Shown: positions 21,767 through 30,499 of the stretch, one piece after another
How positions within the stretch are numbered: position 1 is the stretch's first letter
Layout of the letters: each line of letters opens with the position of its first letter
DNA from: Bradyrhizobium algeriense
GTDB lineage: Bacteria > Pseudomonadota > Alphaproteobacteria > Rhizobiales > Xanthobacteraceae
Length of the DNA: 64,000 nucleotides
NCBI RefSeq assembly: GCF_003062295.1
Contig: NZ_PYCN01000004.1
Location: 248,001-312,000 of the forward strand
Direction of reading: 5' to 3'
Notes under the pieces: generated by a model
Seen by the model: only the letters and a program-made list of their open reading frames with translations
The model's database searches: none
Told to the model about the DNA's origin: nothing
Program-made: the position numbers and the translations under genes

Positions 21767-23458
21767 TTAGGAACGACCTCCTGATGCGGCTTGTTGTTTT
21801 GGTGACGCAGTCTGCGAAGGCTGTTGCTGCATGCGCAGTTCGTGGCGCGACAATTTGCCAACCGCCGTGCGCGGCAGCTCGTCGACGAAATCGAGCGCAG
21901 CCGGCAGTTCGTGCCTGCCGATCTTGCCGGTCAGGAACGCACGCAATTCGTCCAGCGTGAACGGCTTGGCGCCGTCGCGCAGCTTGATGAAGGCCTTCGC
22001 AGCCTCGCCGCGGTAGTCGTCGGGAATCCCGATCACGATCACTTCCTGCACGGCGGGATGGGTGTAGATCGCCTGCTCGATCATCTGCGGATAGACGTTG
22101 AAGCCGCCGGAAATGATCATGTCCGTCTTGCGGTCGACCAGGTAGAAATAGCCGTCGGCATCCATGTAGCCGATGTCCCCGGTGAGGAAGCGATCGCCGA
22201 CAAAGGCCTTCGCGGTTTCTTCCGGCCGGTTCAAGTAGCCTTTGGTGACGTTCGGGCCGCGGACGCGGAGTTCGCCGGTTTCGCCCACCGGCATCAGCTT
22301 CGTCGGATCTTCCAGCGATACCACGTCCACTTCGATGCCGGGGAGCATCAGGCCGATCGAGCCTGGCTTGTCCGGACCTTCCTTGGGGTGGGCGGTGCCG
22401 GGGGAGCCGGTCTCTGTCATACCCCAGCCGCTCTTCAGCTTCATGCCCACCCTGCGTTCCAGGATCCGTGCCACTTCCACCGGCAGCGGCGCACCGCCCG
22501 AGCCAGCGATGACCAGCGACGACAAATCGCGCTTGTCCAGATCCGGCAAGGCGGCGATCGCGATCCACATCGTCGGCACGCCGGGAAACACCGTCGCGCG
22601 CTTCACTTCGATGTCGCGCATCACAGCCTCGACGTCAAAACGCTGGTGCATCGAAATAAGATTGCCGCGCAGGATCGACGACAGCAGCACCACCGTCAGC
22701 GAATAGATGTGGAACAGCGGCAACACGCAGATCACACGCTCGATCGCGTTGCGCTCGGCGCGCCCCGGCTTGCCCCAGGCGTCGAAGATCGACACCGCCG
22801 AGGTCAGATTGCCGTGGCTGAGCATCGCGCCTTTTGGAAGCCCTGTGGTGCCGCCGGTATATTGCAGCAGCGCGACGTCATCGGGCGAAATCGCAGGCCA
22901 TTGCTCCGGCTTCGCCGCGCCGTCGGTGAATTGCCTGTAAGTGACGACCGCAGGGTTGTCCGGCAGCGCCGTCTGCGGCGCTCCGATCGTGCCCCATTGA
23001 TCGTCCTCGCAAACGATCAAGCGATCGAGCAAACCCTTGTCCAGCAATTTCAGCGCGGTCGGCAACAGCGCCGAGAGACTGCTGGTGACCAGCACGCGCG
23101 CACCGGAGTCCGTGAGCTTGTGCGACAGCGCGATCTCGCCGTCCAGCGGCGACAGGTGCACGACGCGGGCGCCCGCTTTCAGACCGCCGAAGAAATTGAT
23201 GGGATGATCCGGCGTATTGCCGAGGAACAGCGCGATCGAACTGTTCCTGCCGTAGCCGGCGCGCAGGAAGGCGCTGGCCGCGGTCTCCACCAGTGCTTCA
23301 AGCTCGGTGAAACTGATCGGCCGGTCGCGGAATTCGATGGCAGGGCGCGATCCGAATTCGGCGACCGCTGCCGACAACAGGTCGGGCAGCGTGCCGCGCG
23401 CGATCGGATCGTCCCAGCGAACGCCTTCCGGATAGAACTGCTCTCCGGGGCGCCCCAT
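21767..23458 (-). CDS. pimA: long-chain/dicarboxylate acyl-CoA ligase (PimA-like)
   Basis: 563 residues of the ANL adenylating family. The ATG at 23458 shares one base with the TGA of the upstream pimF gene, indicating translational coupling. The AMP-binding P-loop LQYTGGTTGLPKGAM, GWGMTETGSP, TGDIGYMDADGYF and the hinge DRKTDMIISGGFNVYP are all present, with the catalytic lysine segment RTAVGKLSRHELR. It activates fatty or dicarboxylic acids to CoA esters. The C-terminus has a Gln/Ser/Ala-rich tail of about 20 residues. Confidence 0.9.
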   Translation of the reverse strand: MGRPGEQFYPEGVRWDDPIARGTLPDLLSAAVAEFGSRPAIEFRDRPISFTELEALVETAASAFLRAGYGRNSSIALFLGNTPDHPINFFGGLKAGARVVHLSPLDGEIALSHKLTDSGARVLVTSSLSALLPTALKLLDKGLLDRLIVCEDDQWGTIGAPQTALPDNPAVVTYRQFTDGAAKPEQWPAISPDDVALLQYTGGTTGLPKGAMLSHGNLTSAVSIFDAWGKPGRAERNAIERVICVLPLFHIYSLTVVLLSSILRGNLISMHQRFDVEAVMRDIEVKRATVFPGVPTMWIAIAALPDLDKRDLSSLVIAGSGGAPLPVEVARILERRVGMKLKSGWGMTETGSPGTAHPKEGPDKPGSIGLMLPGIEVDVVSLEDPTKLMPVGETGELRVRGPNVTKGYLNRPEETAKAFVGDRFLTGDIGYMDADGYFYLVDRKTDMIISGGFNVYPQMIEQAIYTHPAVQEVIVIGIPDDYRGEAAKAFIKLRDGAKPFTLDELRAFLTGKIGRHELPAALDFVDELPRTAVGKLSRHELRMQQQPSQTASPKQQAASGGRS

Positions 23459-25554
23459 CAAGCCGCCTTCGACTGCGCGGCCAGCGACGCAAAGGTCTTG
23501 CCTTCATCGGCGAGGCGCTTGAGCAGCGGGGCCGGTTCGAGCGAGGGATCGTTGGTCTCCTTGGCGTAATAGGAGAGACGATCGGCGATGTGCTTGAGCC
23601 CGACCTGGTCGGCGTAGAACATCGGGCCACCGCGATAGATCGGCCAGCCATAGCCGTAGAGCCAGATCACGTCGATGTCGCTCGGACGCGCCGCGATGTT
23701 CTCTTCGAGGATGCGCGCACCCTCGTTGATCATCGGGTACATCATGCGCTCCAGGATCTCATCGTCGCTGACGACGCGCTTCTTGCGGCCGAGGCGCTGC
23801 AGGGTCTCGTCGATCAGTTTTTCGACTTCCGGATCCGGCAGCGCCGCGCGGGAGCCGGCTTCATACTTGTAGTAGCCCTTGCCGGTCTTCTGGCCGAAGC
23901 GCCCGGCCTCGCACAGCGCGTCGGCGATTTCCGACTTGATGCCGCGGTCCTTGCGCGAACGCCAGCCGATATCGAGGCCGGCGAGATCGCTCATCGCGAA
24001 CGGGCCCATCGGCATGCCGAATTTTGTCACGACCGCATCGACCTGCTGCGGCAATGCGCCTTCGAACAGCAGCTTTTCCGACTGCTTGCCGCGCTGGGCC
24101 AGCATGCGGTTGCCGACAAAGCCGTCGCAGACGCCGACCACGGCCGGCACCTTTGCGATCTTGCGCGCGATCGACACCGCAGTGGTCAGCGCATCCGGCG
24201 CGGTCTTGTCGGCGCGGACAATCTCGCACAGCTTCATCACGTTGGCCGGCGAGAAGAAGTGCATGCCGAGCACGTCCTGCGGACGTTTTGTCACCTTCGC
24301 GATCTCGTCGATGTTGAGATACGAGGTGTTGCTGGCCAGCACCGCGCCCGGCTTGGCGTGCTTGTCGAGCGCCTCGAACACTTCCTTCTTCACCGCCATG
24401 GTTTCGAACACGGCTTCGATCACAAGGTCAGCATCCCTAACGTTCTCCAGGCCGACCACGCCCGTGATCAGGCCCATGCGCTTGGCCGGGGCATCCGCAG
24501 GGATGCCGCCGCGCGCGGCCGTCGCCTCGTAGTTCTTCTGCATCACGCCCAGGCCGCGCTTGAGCTGCTCCTCGCCGGTCTCGATCAGCGTCACCGGGAT
24601 ACCGGCATTGGCAAAGGACATCGCGATACCGCCGCCCATGGTGCCGGCGCCGATGATGGCGACGCGTTCCACCGGACGCGGCTTGGTGCCCTCGGGCACT
24701 CCGGCGATCTTGGCGGCTTCCCGCTCGGAGAAGAAGGCGTAGCGCTGCGCTTTCGACTGGTCGCTGGCGACGAGCTTGAGAAAACCTTCGCGCTCCTTCT
24801 TCAGCCCCTCGTCGAACGGCAGTTCGATCGCGGCGCGCACGGCATCCGCGGCTGCAAACGGCGCTTCCAGCCCGCGCGCCTTCTTGGTCAGGGCTGCGAC
24901 CGCATTGGTGAAGATCGAAATGTCGGCCTTGGCCGCCGCGAGCTTGGAGTCGTCGTCGCGCAGCTTGCGCAAGGGACGCTTCTCCGCCAGCACCTTGAGC
25001 GCAAAGGCCTCGCCGCCCGAAGCCGGACCTTCGACGATCTCCTCGATCAGGCCGTTCTTGAGCGCATCCGCCGCGCCGATCGGATCGCCGCTGACGATCA
25101 TCTTGACCGCGAGTTCCGGGCCGACCGCGCGCGGCAGCCGCTGGGTGCCGCCGGCACCCGGCAACAGGCCGAGTTTCACTTCGGGCAGGCCGAGCTTGGC
25201 TTCCTTGGTCGCGACGCGATAGTGGCATGCCAGGGCGACTTCGAGACCGCCGCCAAGCGCCGTGCCGTGAATCGCGGCAATGATCGGCTTCGGCGAGTTC
25301 TCCATCAGGACAAGCACTTCGGCGAGACCCGGGGGCTTCGGCGGCTTGCCGAATTCGGTGATGTCGGCGCCGGCGATGAAGGTGCGGCCGTCGCAGGTCA
25401 GCACGATTGCCTTAACTTCCGCGTCCGCAATCGCGCTCTTCATGCATTCGAAAATACCGCCGCGCACCGCGGCGCTGAGCGCATTTACCGGCGGGCTGTT
25501 GACCGTGACGATGGCGATGACGTCATGACGCTCGAGTTTTACCACTTCGCTCAC
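23458..25554 (-). CDS. pimF: bifunctional enoyl-CoA hydratase / 3-hydroxyacyl-CoA dehydrogenase (PimF/FadJ-like)
   Basis: 698 residues from a GTG at 25554, chosen for GGGAG 7 nt upstream. The longer open frame has no support. The N-terminal crotonase domain (1-190) has GTALGGGLEVALACHYRVA and LPEVKLGLLPGAGGTQRLP. The NAD-binding domain starts near residue 295 with IIGAGTMGGGIAMSFANAG. HFFSPANVMKLCEIV carries the catalytic His of the dehydrogenase. It performs the middle two steps of beta-oxidation. It is the first gene of the leftward pim-like operon, divergent from an IclR regulator. Confidence 0.92.
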   Translation of the reverse strand: MSEVVKLERHDVIAIVTVNSPPVNALSAAVRGGIFECMKSAIADAEVKAIVLTCDGRTFIAGADITEFGKPPKPPGLAEVLVLMENSPKPIIAAIHGTALGGGLEVALACHYRVATKEAKLGLPEVKLGLLPGAGGTQRLPRAVGPELAVKMIVSGDPIGAADALKNGLIEEIVEGPASGGEAFALKVLAEKRPLRKLRDDDSKLAAAKADISIFTNAVAALTKKARGLEAPFAAADAVRAAIELPFDEGLKKEREGFLKLVASDQSKAQRYAFFSEREAAKIAGVPEGTKPRPVERVAIIGAGTMGGGIAMSFANAGIPVTLIETGEEQLKRGLGVMQKNYEATAARGGIPADAPAKRMGLITGVVGLENVRDADLVIEAVFETMAVKKEVFEALDKHAKPGAVLASNTSYLNIDEIAKVTKRPQDVLGMHFFSPANVMKLCEIVRADKTAPDALTTAVSIARKIAKVPAVVGVCDGFVGNRMLAQRGKQSEKLLFEGALPQQVDAVVTKFGMPMGPFAMSDLAGLDIGWRSRKDRGIKSEIADALCEAGRFGQKTGKGYYKYEAGSRAALPDPEVEKLIDETLQRLGRKKRVVSDDEILERMMYPMINEGARILEENIAARPSDIDVIWLYGYGWPIYRGGPMFYADQVGLKHIADRLSYYAKETNDPSLEPAPLLKRLADEGKTFASLAAQSKAA

Positions 25555-25642
25555 GGGATTCTCCCTGGATCGTTTGTTCTCTGGATCGTTTGTTCTTGGA
25601 TGCCGCTCGACTTGCGTTGAGTGGCTACGGTCGATTTTCGTC

Positions 25643-25661
25643 AATTTCGCACTGCGAAATT
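25643..25661. promoter_or_regulatory. 19-bp perfect palindrome, probable IclR operator
   Basis: AATTTCGCACTGCGAAATT has 9-bp arms around a single C. It lies in the 182-bp divergent gap between pimF and the IclR gene, in a locally AT-rich stretch. TTGACA hexamers occur nearby on both strands (25674-25679 plus; about 25706-25711 minus). An IclR-family dimer site controlling both directions is the natural reading (inference). Confidence 0.65.
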
Positions 25662-25736
25662 TAATTCCACATCTTGACACGGAGGGTTATTTTGAAGCAC
25701 GTCCGTTGTCAACGAGCTCATCAGCAGTAGCGGGTA

Positions 25737-26600
25737 ATGAAGCGTCCAGGGAAAAAGGTGGCGACTGATCGCAGCTTCGTCGTTGCGCTTTCCCGCGGAC
25801 TTGATGTGTTGCGCGCATTTCATCCCAACGACGGGCTTCTCGGCAATCAAGAACTCGCCGCCCGTACCAATTTGCCGAAGCCAACCATTTCCCGGCTGAC
25901 CTACACCCTGACCAAGCTGGGTTATCTTACACCCGTTCCGCGCTTCGAGAAGTATCAGCTCGCGCCATCAGCCATGGCGCTGGGGTATGCCGCCCTTGCC
26001 AATCTCGGCGTTCGGCATTTGTCCGAACCTTATCGTGAAGAACTGATGCGCGAGACCGGTGGCGCCGTCGCGGTCGGCGGACGCGACCGTCACAGCATGA
26101 TCTATTTCGGGCAAAGCCGTACCGGGCTGCTCGGCGTACAGCTCGATGTCGGTTCGCGCGTGCCGATCGCGACGACCGCGATGGGGCGCGCCTATATCTG
26201 GGCGCTGCCCGAGGATGAGCGCGCCACCTTGTTGCGCGAACTGCGCGACCATTACGGCAATCGCTGGCCCAAAATGCGTGACGGCATCGAGCGCGCGGGC
26301 GAGATGCTCGCGCGTCACGGATTCACGATCTCCGCAGGCGAATGGCAGGACGATGTGCACGCCGTAGGTGTACCGTTGAAGCTCAGCGACGGAACCGGAC
26401 CATACGCATTCAATTGCGGCGCGCCTGCTTTCCGCTTCACGGAAGATCGCCTGATCAACGACATTGGACCTCGCCTTGTCACGATGGTAAGGAACATCGA
26501 GGCAGCGCTGGGCGGCGCGGCACCGCAATCAAAAAAAACAGAAAACAAGAAGTTGAAAGCAGGAGGAAAAGTTGCACGTGTGTCCGAGGGGATCAGATAG
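25737..26600 (+). CDS. IclR family transcriptional regulator
   Basis: 287 residues. The N-terminal winged helix-turn-helix (about residues 12-75: GLDVLRAF, NQELAARTNLPKPTISRLTYTL) is followed by an IclR effector domain (about 90-255) with RVPIATTAMGRAYIWALP. The Lys-rich C-terminal tail is unusual. The ATG at 25737 lacks a strong ribosome site, and a GTG at 25758 behind AGGGA is an alternative. Its position, divergent from the pim-like operon and upstream of livGFHM on the same strand, suggests it controls one or both. The ligand may be a CoA ester or dicarboxylate (inference). Confidence 0.9.
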   Translation: MKRPGKKVATDRSFVVALSRGLDVLRAFHPNDGLLGNQELAARTNLPKPTISRLTYTLTKLGYLTPVPRFEKYQLAPSAMALGYAALANLGVRHLSEPYREELMRETGGAVAVGGRDRHSMIYFGQSRTGLLGVQLDVGSRVPIATTAMGRAYIWALPEDERATLLRELRDHYGNRWPKMRDGIERAGEMLARHGFTISAGEWQDDVHAVGVPLKLSDGTGPYAFNCGAPAFRFTEDRLINDIGPRLVTMVRNIEAALGGAAPQSKKTENKKLKAGGKVARVSEGIR

Positions 26601-26669
26601 CCTTCATCACGACTGGCGAAAATCTTCGCGTGGTCATTCCCGCCCTGTGATCAGCGCGGGCGAGACCCG

Positions 26670-27467
26670 ATGACGCAGGCCCAGCTCGCGCAGGGAAATG
26701 CTCCCCTGCTCGCGGTTCGCGACGTCAGCGTCGTGTTCGGCGGCATCATCGCGTTGAACGGCGTGTCGTTTAACATGCACAAGGGAAACATCCTTGGACT
26801 GATCGGTCCGAACGGCGCCGGCAAGACGACGTTGTTCAACTGTCTCTCCCGACTCTATCAGCCGAGCTCCGGCGATATTCTGATGGAGGGCGTGAGCATT
26901 CTGACGCGTCCGCCGCACCGGATCGCCGAAATCGGCATCGGCCGCACCTTCCAGAACGTCGCGCTGTTCCCAAATCTCTCGGTACTCGACAACGTTCGCG
27001 TCGGCACCCATTCCCGTTCCAACAGCGACATCATCAGCGACTCCCTGCGACTGGGCTGGGTGCGCCGTGGCGAGGCCGAACTCAACAGGCACGTCCACGA
27101 GATCGTTAGCTATCTCGGCCTCGATGACGTCGCCCACACCATCGTGTCCGGCCTGCCGTTCGGCACCCAGAAGCGCGTCGAACTCGCGCGCGCGCTGGCC
27201 GCCGATCCCAAGATCCTGCTGCTCGACGAACCCGCCGGCGGCCTCAATCACGAAGAAGTCCACGTGCTTGGCGACCTGATCAAGCGCATTCGCGACGAGC
27301 GTCACATGACGGTGCTGCTGGTCGAGCATCACATGGGTCTGGTGATGTCGATCGCCGACCATGTCGTCGCCCTCAACTTCGGCCGCAAGCTCGCCGAGGG
27401 AACACCGGCCCAGGTCCAGGCCGACCCGGATGTCATCAAAGCCTATCTGGGGAGCAAAGACCAATGA
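26670..27467 (+). CDS. livG: Liv-type ABC transporter ATP-binding protein LivG
   Basis: 265 residues. Walker A GPNGAGKT, a Q-loop in GRTFQNVALFPNLSV, a degenerate signature (SGLPFGTQKRVELARAL) and Walker B ILLLDEPAGGLNHEE, then the H-loop VLLVEHHM. The long insertion after the Q-loop and the ending PDVIKAYLG are typical of LivG. It overlaps livF by 4 bp. One of two ATPases of the transporter encoded by the next three genes. Confidence 0.93.
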   Translation: MTQAQLAQGNAPLLAVRDVSVVFGGIIALNGVSFNMHKGNILGLIGPNGAGKTTLFNCLSRLYQPSSGDILMEGVSILTRPPHRIAEIGIGRTFQNVALFPNLSVLDNVRVGTHSRSNSDIISDSLRLGWVRRGEAELNRHVHEIVSYLGLDDVAHTIVSGLPFGTQKRVELARALAADPKILLLDEPAGGLNHEEVHVLGDLIKRIRDERHMTVLLVEHHMGLVMSIADHVVALNFGRKLAEGTPAQVQADPDVIKAYLGSKDQ

Positions 27468-28177
27468 CCTCGATGCTTAACGTCAAGGATCTCCGCGCCT
27501 ATTACGGGCAGGTCCAGGCGCTTCATGGCCTCTCCTTCGCGCTCAACGAGGGCTCGCTGACCACCCTGCTCGGCGCCAACGGCGCCGGCAAGACCACCAC
27601 CCTGCGCGCGATCTGCAACATGGTGCGTTCGACCGGCGCGATCGAGTTCGAGGGCAAGCCGCTCTCCGGCAAGTCGACCGAAAACGTCGTCCGCCTCGGC
27701 ATTGCGCATGTGCCGCAGGGCCGCGGCACCTTCACCACCATGACGGTGGAGGAAAACCTGCAGCTCGGCGCCATCACCCGTAACGACAAGAAGGGCGTGG
27801 TGGCCGACATCGAGCGCATGTACGAGCACTTCCCGGTGCTGAAGGAACGCCACACCCAGCAGGCCGGCACGCTGTCGGGCGGCGAGCAGCAGATGCTCGC
27901 GGTCGCACGTGCGCTGATGCTGCGGCCGCGGCTGATGCTGCTGGACGAGCCGTCGTTCGGCCTGGCGCCCTTGATCGTACGCGAGCTGTTCAAGATCCTC
28001 GGCAAGATCAACCGCGAGGACAAGGTCACCATCCTGGTGGTGGAGCAGAACGCGCAACTGGCGCTGGAACTCGCCGACCAGGCCTATGTGATCGAAACCG
28101 GACGGATCGTGATGTCGGGCAACGCCAAGGACATCGCGACCAACGAAGACGTCCGTAAATCCTATCTCGGCTACTGA
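27464..28177 (+). CDS. livF: Liv-type ABC transporter ATP-binding protein LivF
   Basis: 237 residues. Walker A GANGAGKTTT, signature LSGGEQQMLAVARAL, Walker B LMLLDEPSFGLAP, and H-region LVVEQNAQ. The compact form is characteristic of LivF. The start overlaps livG (ATGA-type 4-bp overlap) and the stop is 11 bp before livH, so translation is coupled. Confidence 0.94.
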   Translation: MTSMLNVKDLRAYYGQVQALHGLSFALNEGSLTTLLGANGAGKTTTLRAICNMVRSTGAIEFEGKPLSGKSTENVVRLGIAHVPQGRGTFTTMTVEENLQLGAITRNDKKGVVADIERMYEHFPVLKERHTQQAGTLSGGEQQMLAVARALMLRPRLMLLDEPSFGLAPLIVRELFKILGKINREDKVTILVVEQNAQLALELADQAYVIETGRIVMSGNAKDIATNEDVRKSYLGY

Positions 28178-28188
28178 GGAGCAGGACA

Positions 28189-29067
28189 ATGGAGCTTTTT
28201 ACCAACCAGGTCCTGGCCGGTATCGCCACGGGCGCGATTTATGCCTGTATGGCGCTTGCCGTCGTGATGATCTACCAGGCGATCGACCATCTTAATTTCG
28301 CCCAGGGCGAAATGGCGATGTTTTCGACCTTCATCTCCTGGCAGCTGATGCAGTGGGGCATCCCGTACTGGTGGGCCTTCCTCGCCACGCTGATCATCTC
28401 CTTTGCCGGCGGCATCGCCATCGAGCGGCTGCTGTTCAAGCCGCTCGCCAAGGCTCCGATCCTGACCAACGTCGCGGGTTTCATCGCATTGTTTGCGATC
28501 GTCAACTCGGTGGCCGGCCTGATCTGGGACTTCACCATCAAGCAGTATCCGTCGCCGTTCGGATCCTCACCCTTCCTCGGCAGCCAGCTGATCTCGACCC
28601 ACCAGGCCGGCATGATCGGCGTCACGCTGGGACTGCTGATCGCACTTTATTTCTTCTTTCAATTCACCCGGATCGGGCTTGCGATGCGCGCCGCCGCCTC
28701 GCTGCCGGAATCGGCCCGCCTGGTCGGCATCAACACGTCGTGGATGATCGCACTGGGCTGGGGCATGGCTTCCGCCATCGGCGCGATCGCCGGCATCCTG
28801 ATCGCGCCTGTCGTGTTCCTGGAGCCGAACATGATGGGCGGCGTGCTGATCTACGGATTTGCCGCGGCCGTTCTTGGCGGCCTGACCTCACCGCTCGGCG
28901 CCGTGCTCGGCGGCTTCCTGGTCGGCGTGTTTGAAAATCTCGCCGGGACCTACATTCCCGGCGTCGGTAACGAACTGAAACTGCCGATCGCGCTTGCGCT
29001 GATCATCACCGTCCTGGTTGTCAAACCGGCTGGACTGTTGGGCCGGCCCATCGTGAAGCGAGTTTGA
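28189..29067 (+). CDS. livH: Liv-type ABC transporter permease LivH
   Basis: 292 residues with about eight membrane helices. The conserved GAIYACMALAVVMIYQAIDHLNFAQGE opening, AMRAAASLPESARLVGIN (EAA-like loop) and GGLTSPLGAVLGG are LivH signatures. AGGAGCAG precedes the ATG. It forms the membrane channel with LivM. Confidence 0.94.
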   Translation: MELFTNQVLAGIATGAIYACMALAVVMIYQAIDHLNFAQGEMAMFSTFISWQLMQWGIPYWWAFLATLIISFAGGIAIERLLFKPLAKAPILTNVAGFIALFAIVNSVAGLIWDFTIKQYPSPFGSSPFLGSQLISTHQAGMIGVTLGLLIALYFFFQFTRIGLAMRAAASLPESARLVGINTSWMIALGWGMASAIGAIAGILIAPVVFLEPNMMGGVLIYGFAAAVLGGLTSPLGAVLGGFLVGVFENLAGTYIPGVGNELKLPIALALIITVLVVKPAGLLGRPIVKRV

Positions 29068-29069
29068 TC

Positions 29070-30083
29070 ATGAGCGCAGTCGAAGAAGTCGTCACAGAAG
29101 CACCGGCCGTCGATGCCGTTCCGAAGCGAGCGATGACGCTCGGCCTGGGCACCTCGCTGGTGGTGCTGGCCGCGCTGGCCCTCGCGCCGCTGTTCGTCAA
29201 GAACTTCATCATCTTCCAGATGACGATGCTCCTGATCTACGGCCTTGCTGTTCTGGCGCTGAACATCCTGACCGGCGGCAGCGGCCAGTTCTCGCTCGGC
29301 CAGAGCGCGTTCTACGCGGTCGGCGCCTATACGTCGGCGATCCTGATGGAACATGTCGGGATGAACTACGCGCTGACGCTGCCGATCGCGGGCGTCATCT
29401 GCTTTGCCTTCGGTTTCGTGTTCGGCCAGCCGGCGCTGCGGCTCTCCGGCGTTTACCTGGCGCTGGCGACCTTTGCGCTTGCGGTCGCCATGCCGCAACT
29501 CCTGAAGCTCGGCTTCTTCGAGCATTGGACCGGCGGCGTGCAGGGACTGGTCGTGACCAAGCCCGATGCGCCGTTCGGCCTGCCGATGGGGCAGGACATG
29601 TGGCTGTATTACTTCACGCTCGTGATCACGATCGGGATCTATATCGCCTCGGTCAACCTGCTGCGCTCGCGCTCGGGCCGCGCCTTCATGGCAATCCGCG
29701 ACAACGAGATCGCGGCCTCCGCCATGGGCGTCGATGTGGCGCTGTACAAGACGCTGGCGTTCGGCGTCTCGGCCGGCATCACCGGCGTCGCCGGTGGTCT
29801 CGGCGCCATCGCGGTGCAGTTCGTGGCCCCGGACGGCTACACCATCACGCTCGCGATCTCGCTGTTCCTCGGCATGGTCGTCGGCGGCGTCGGCTGGCTG
29901 CCGGGCTCGATCGTCGGAAGCGCCTTCATCATCTTCGTGCCGAATATCGCCGAAGGCATCTCCAAAGGCCTCTCCGGCGCCGTATTCGGCGTACTTCTGT
30001 TCCTCGTCATCTTCCTGGTACCGCACGGCGCCAGGCAGGTCGCGATGGTTGCCCAGCAACTCATAGGAAAGCTGAAAAGGTAA
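29070..30083 (+). CDS. livM: Liv-type ABC transporter permease LivM
   Basis: 337 residues from the ATG at 29070, two bases after the livH stop (a TTG two codons earlier is possible). There is a soluble N-terminal stretch, then about eight to ten helices with the LivM segments LNILTGGSGQFSLGQSAFYAVGAY, LRLSGVYLALATFALAVAMP and RDNEIAASAMGVDVALYKTLAFG. Confidence 0.93.
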   Translation: MSAVEEVVTEAPAVDAVPKRAMTLGLGTSLVVLAALALAPLFVKNFIIFQMTMLLIYGLAVLALNILTGGSGQFSLGQSAFYAVGAYTSAILMEHVGMNYALTLPIAGVICFAFGFVFGQPALRLSGVYLALATFALAVAMPQLLKLGFFEHWTGGVQGLVVTKPDAPFGLPMGQDMWLYYFTLVITIGIYIASVNLLRSRSGRAFMAIRDNEIAASAMGVDVALYKTLAFGVSAGITGVAGGLGAIAVQFVAPDGYTITLAISLFLGMVVGGVGWLPGSIVGSAFIIFVPNIAEGISKGLSGAVFGVLLFLVIFLVPHGARQVAMVAQQLIGKLKR

Positions 30084-30102
30084 CCCTCACTCAGGAGCAG
30101 CA

Positions 30103-30323
30103 ATGCGTTCCGCAACAATAAGAAGCGCCGCCTTCTGGACGGCGCTCATCACTTTCGCTGCCACAAACTCGTCGAGAGCGACGAGGTGCTGGTGGTCTTC
30201 AGTGCCCTCGGCACGCCGTCCAACACCGCGGTTCATAAATATCTGAACGCCAAGAAGGTGCCGCAACTGTTCGTCGCCACCGGCGTCAAGCTCAAGGCCA
30301 GCGGCGAGGCTGCCATTAACTAA
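30103..30323 (+). pseudogene. decayed livK-type binding-protein remnant with two internal deletions
   Basis: An intact AGGAG and ATG at 30103 begin a signal-peptide-like stretch (about 20 codons). The sequence then continues in a different frame from about 30165 as KLVESDEVLVVFSALGTPSN and KKVPQLFVATG, closely matching residues around 95-140 of the two intact livK genes downstream. It then jumps to VKLKASGEAAIN and a TAA, matching their VKLKASGADVFIN segment. Two deletions plus a frame change explain it. Probably a third member of the tandem livK array that has been lost. Confidence 0.85.
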
Positions 30324-30366
30324 TATTCCGCCGGACGGTAGTTTCCCGGTGATCAGACTAAATATC

Positions 30367-30398
30367 GCCTCCCGCGACGCTGTCGCGGGGGGCTTTTT
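30367..30398 (+). terminator. rho-independent terminator after the livGFHM-livK remnant unit
   Basis: The stem CCCGCGAC / GTCGCGGG (extendable to about 12 bp with flanking pairs) has a GCT loop and is followed by TTTTT at 30394-30398. Confidence 0.85.
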
Positions 30399-30499
30399 GT
30401 TGCTGGACGGGACCGAAAGGTATTCAATGTTCGCAACGGGCCGCCAAGCGCTCCAATCTAAAACAGTGACACAGTCATCGATCCCAGGGAGATCAAAAA

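Noticed and set aside
23590..25620. 676-codon open frame antisense to pimF
   Set aside because: Shadow frame without recognisable domains; the sense gene has complete active-site motifs.
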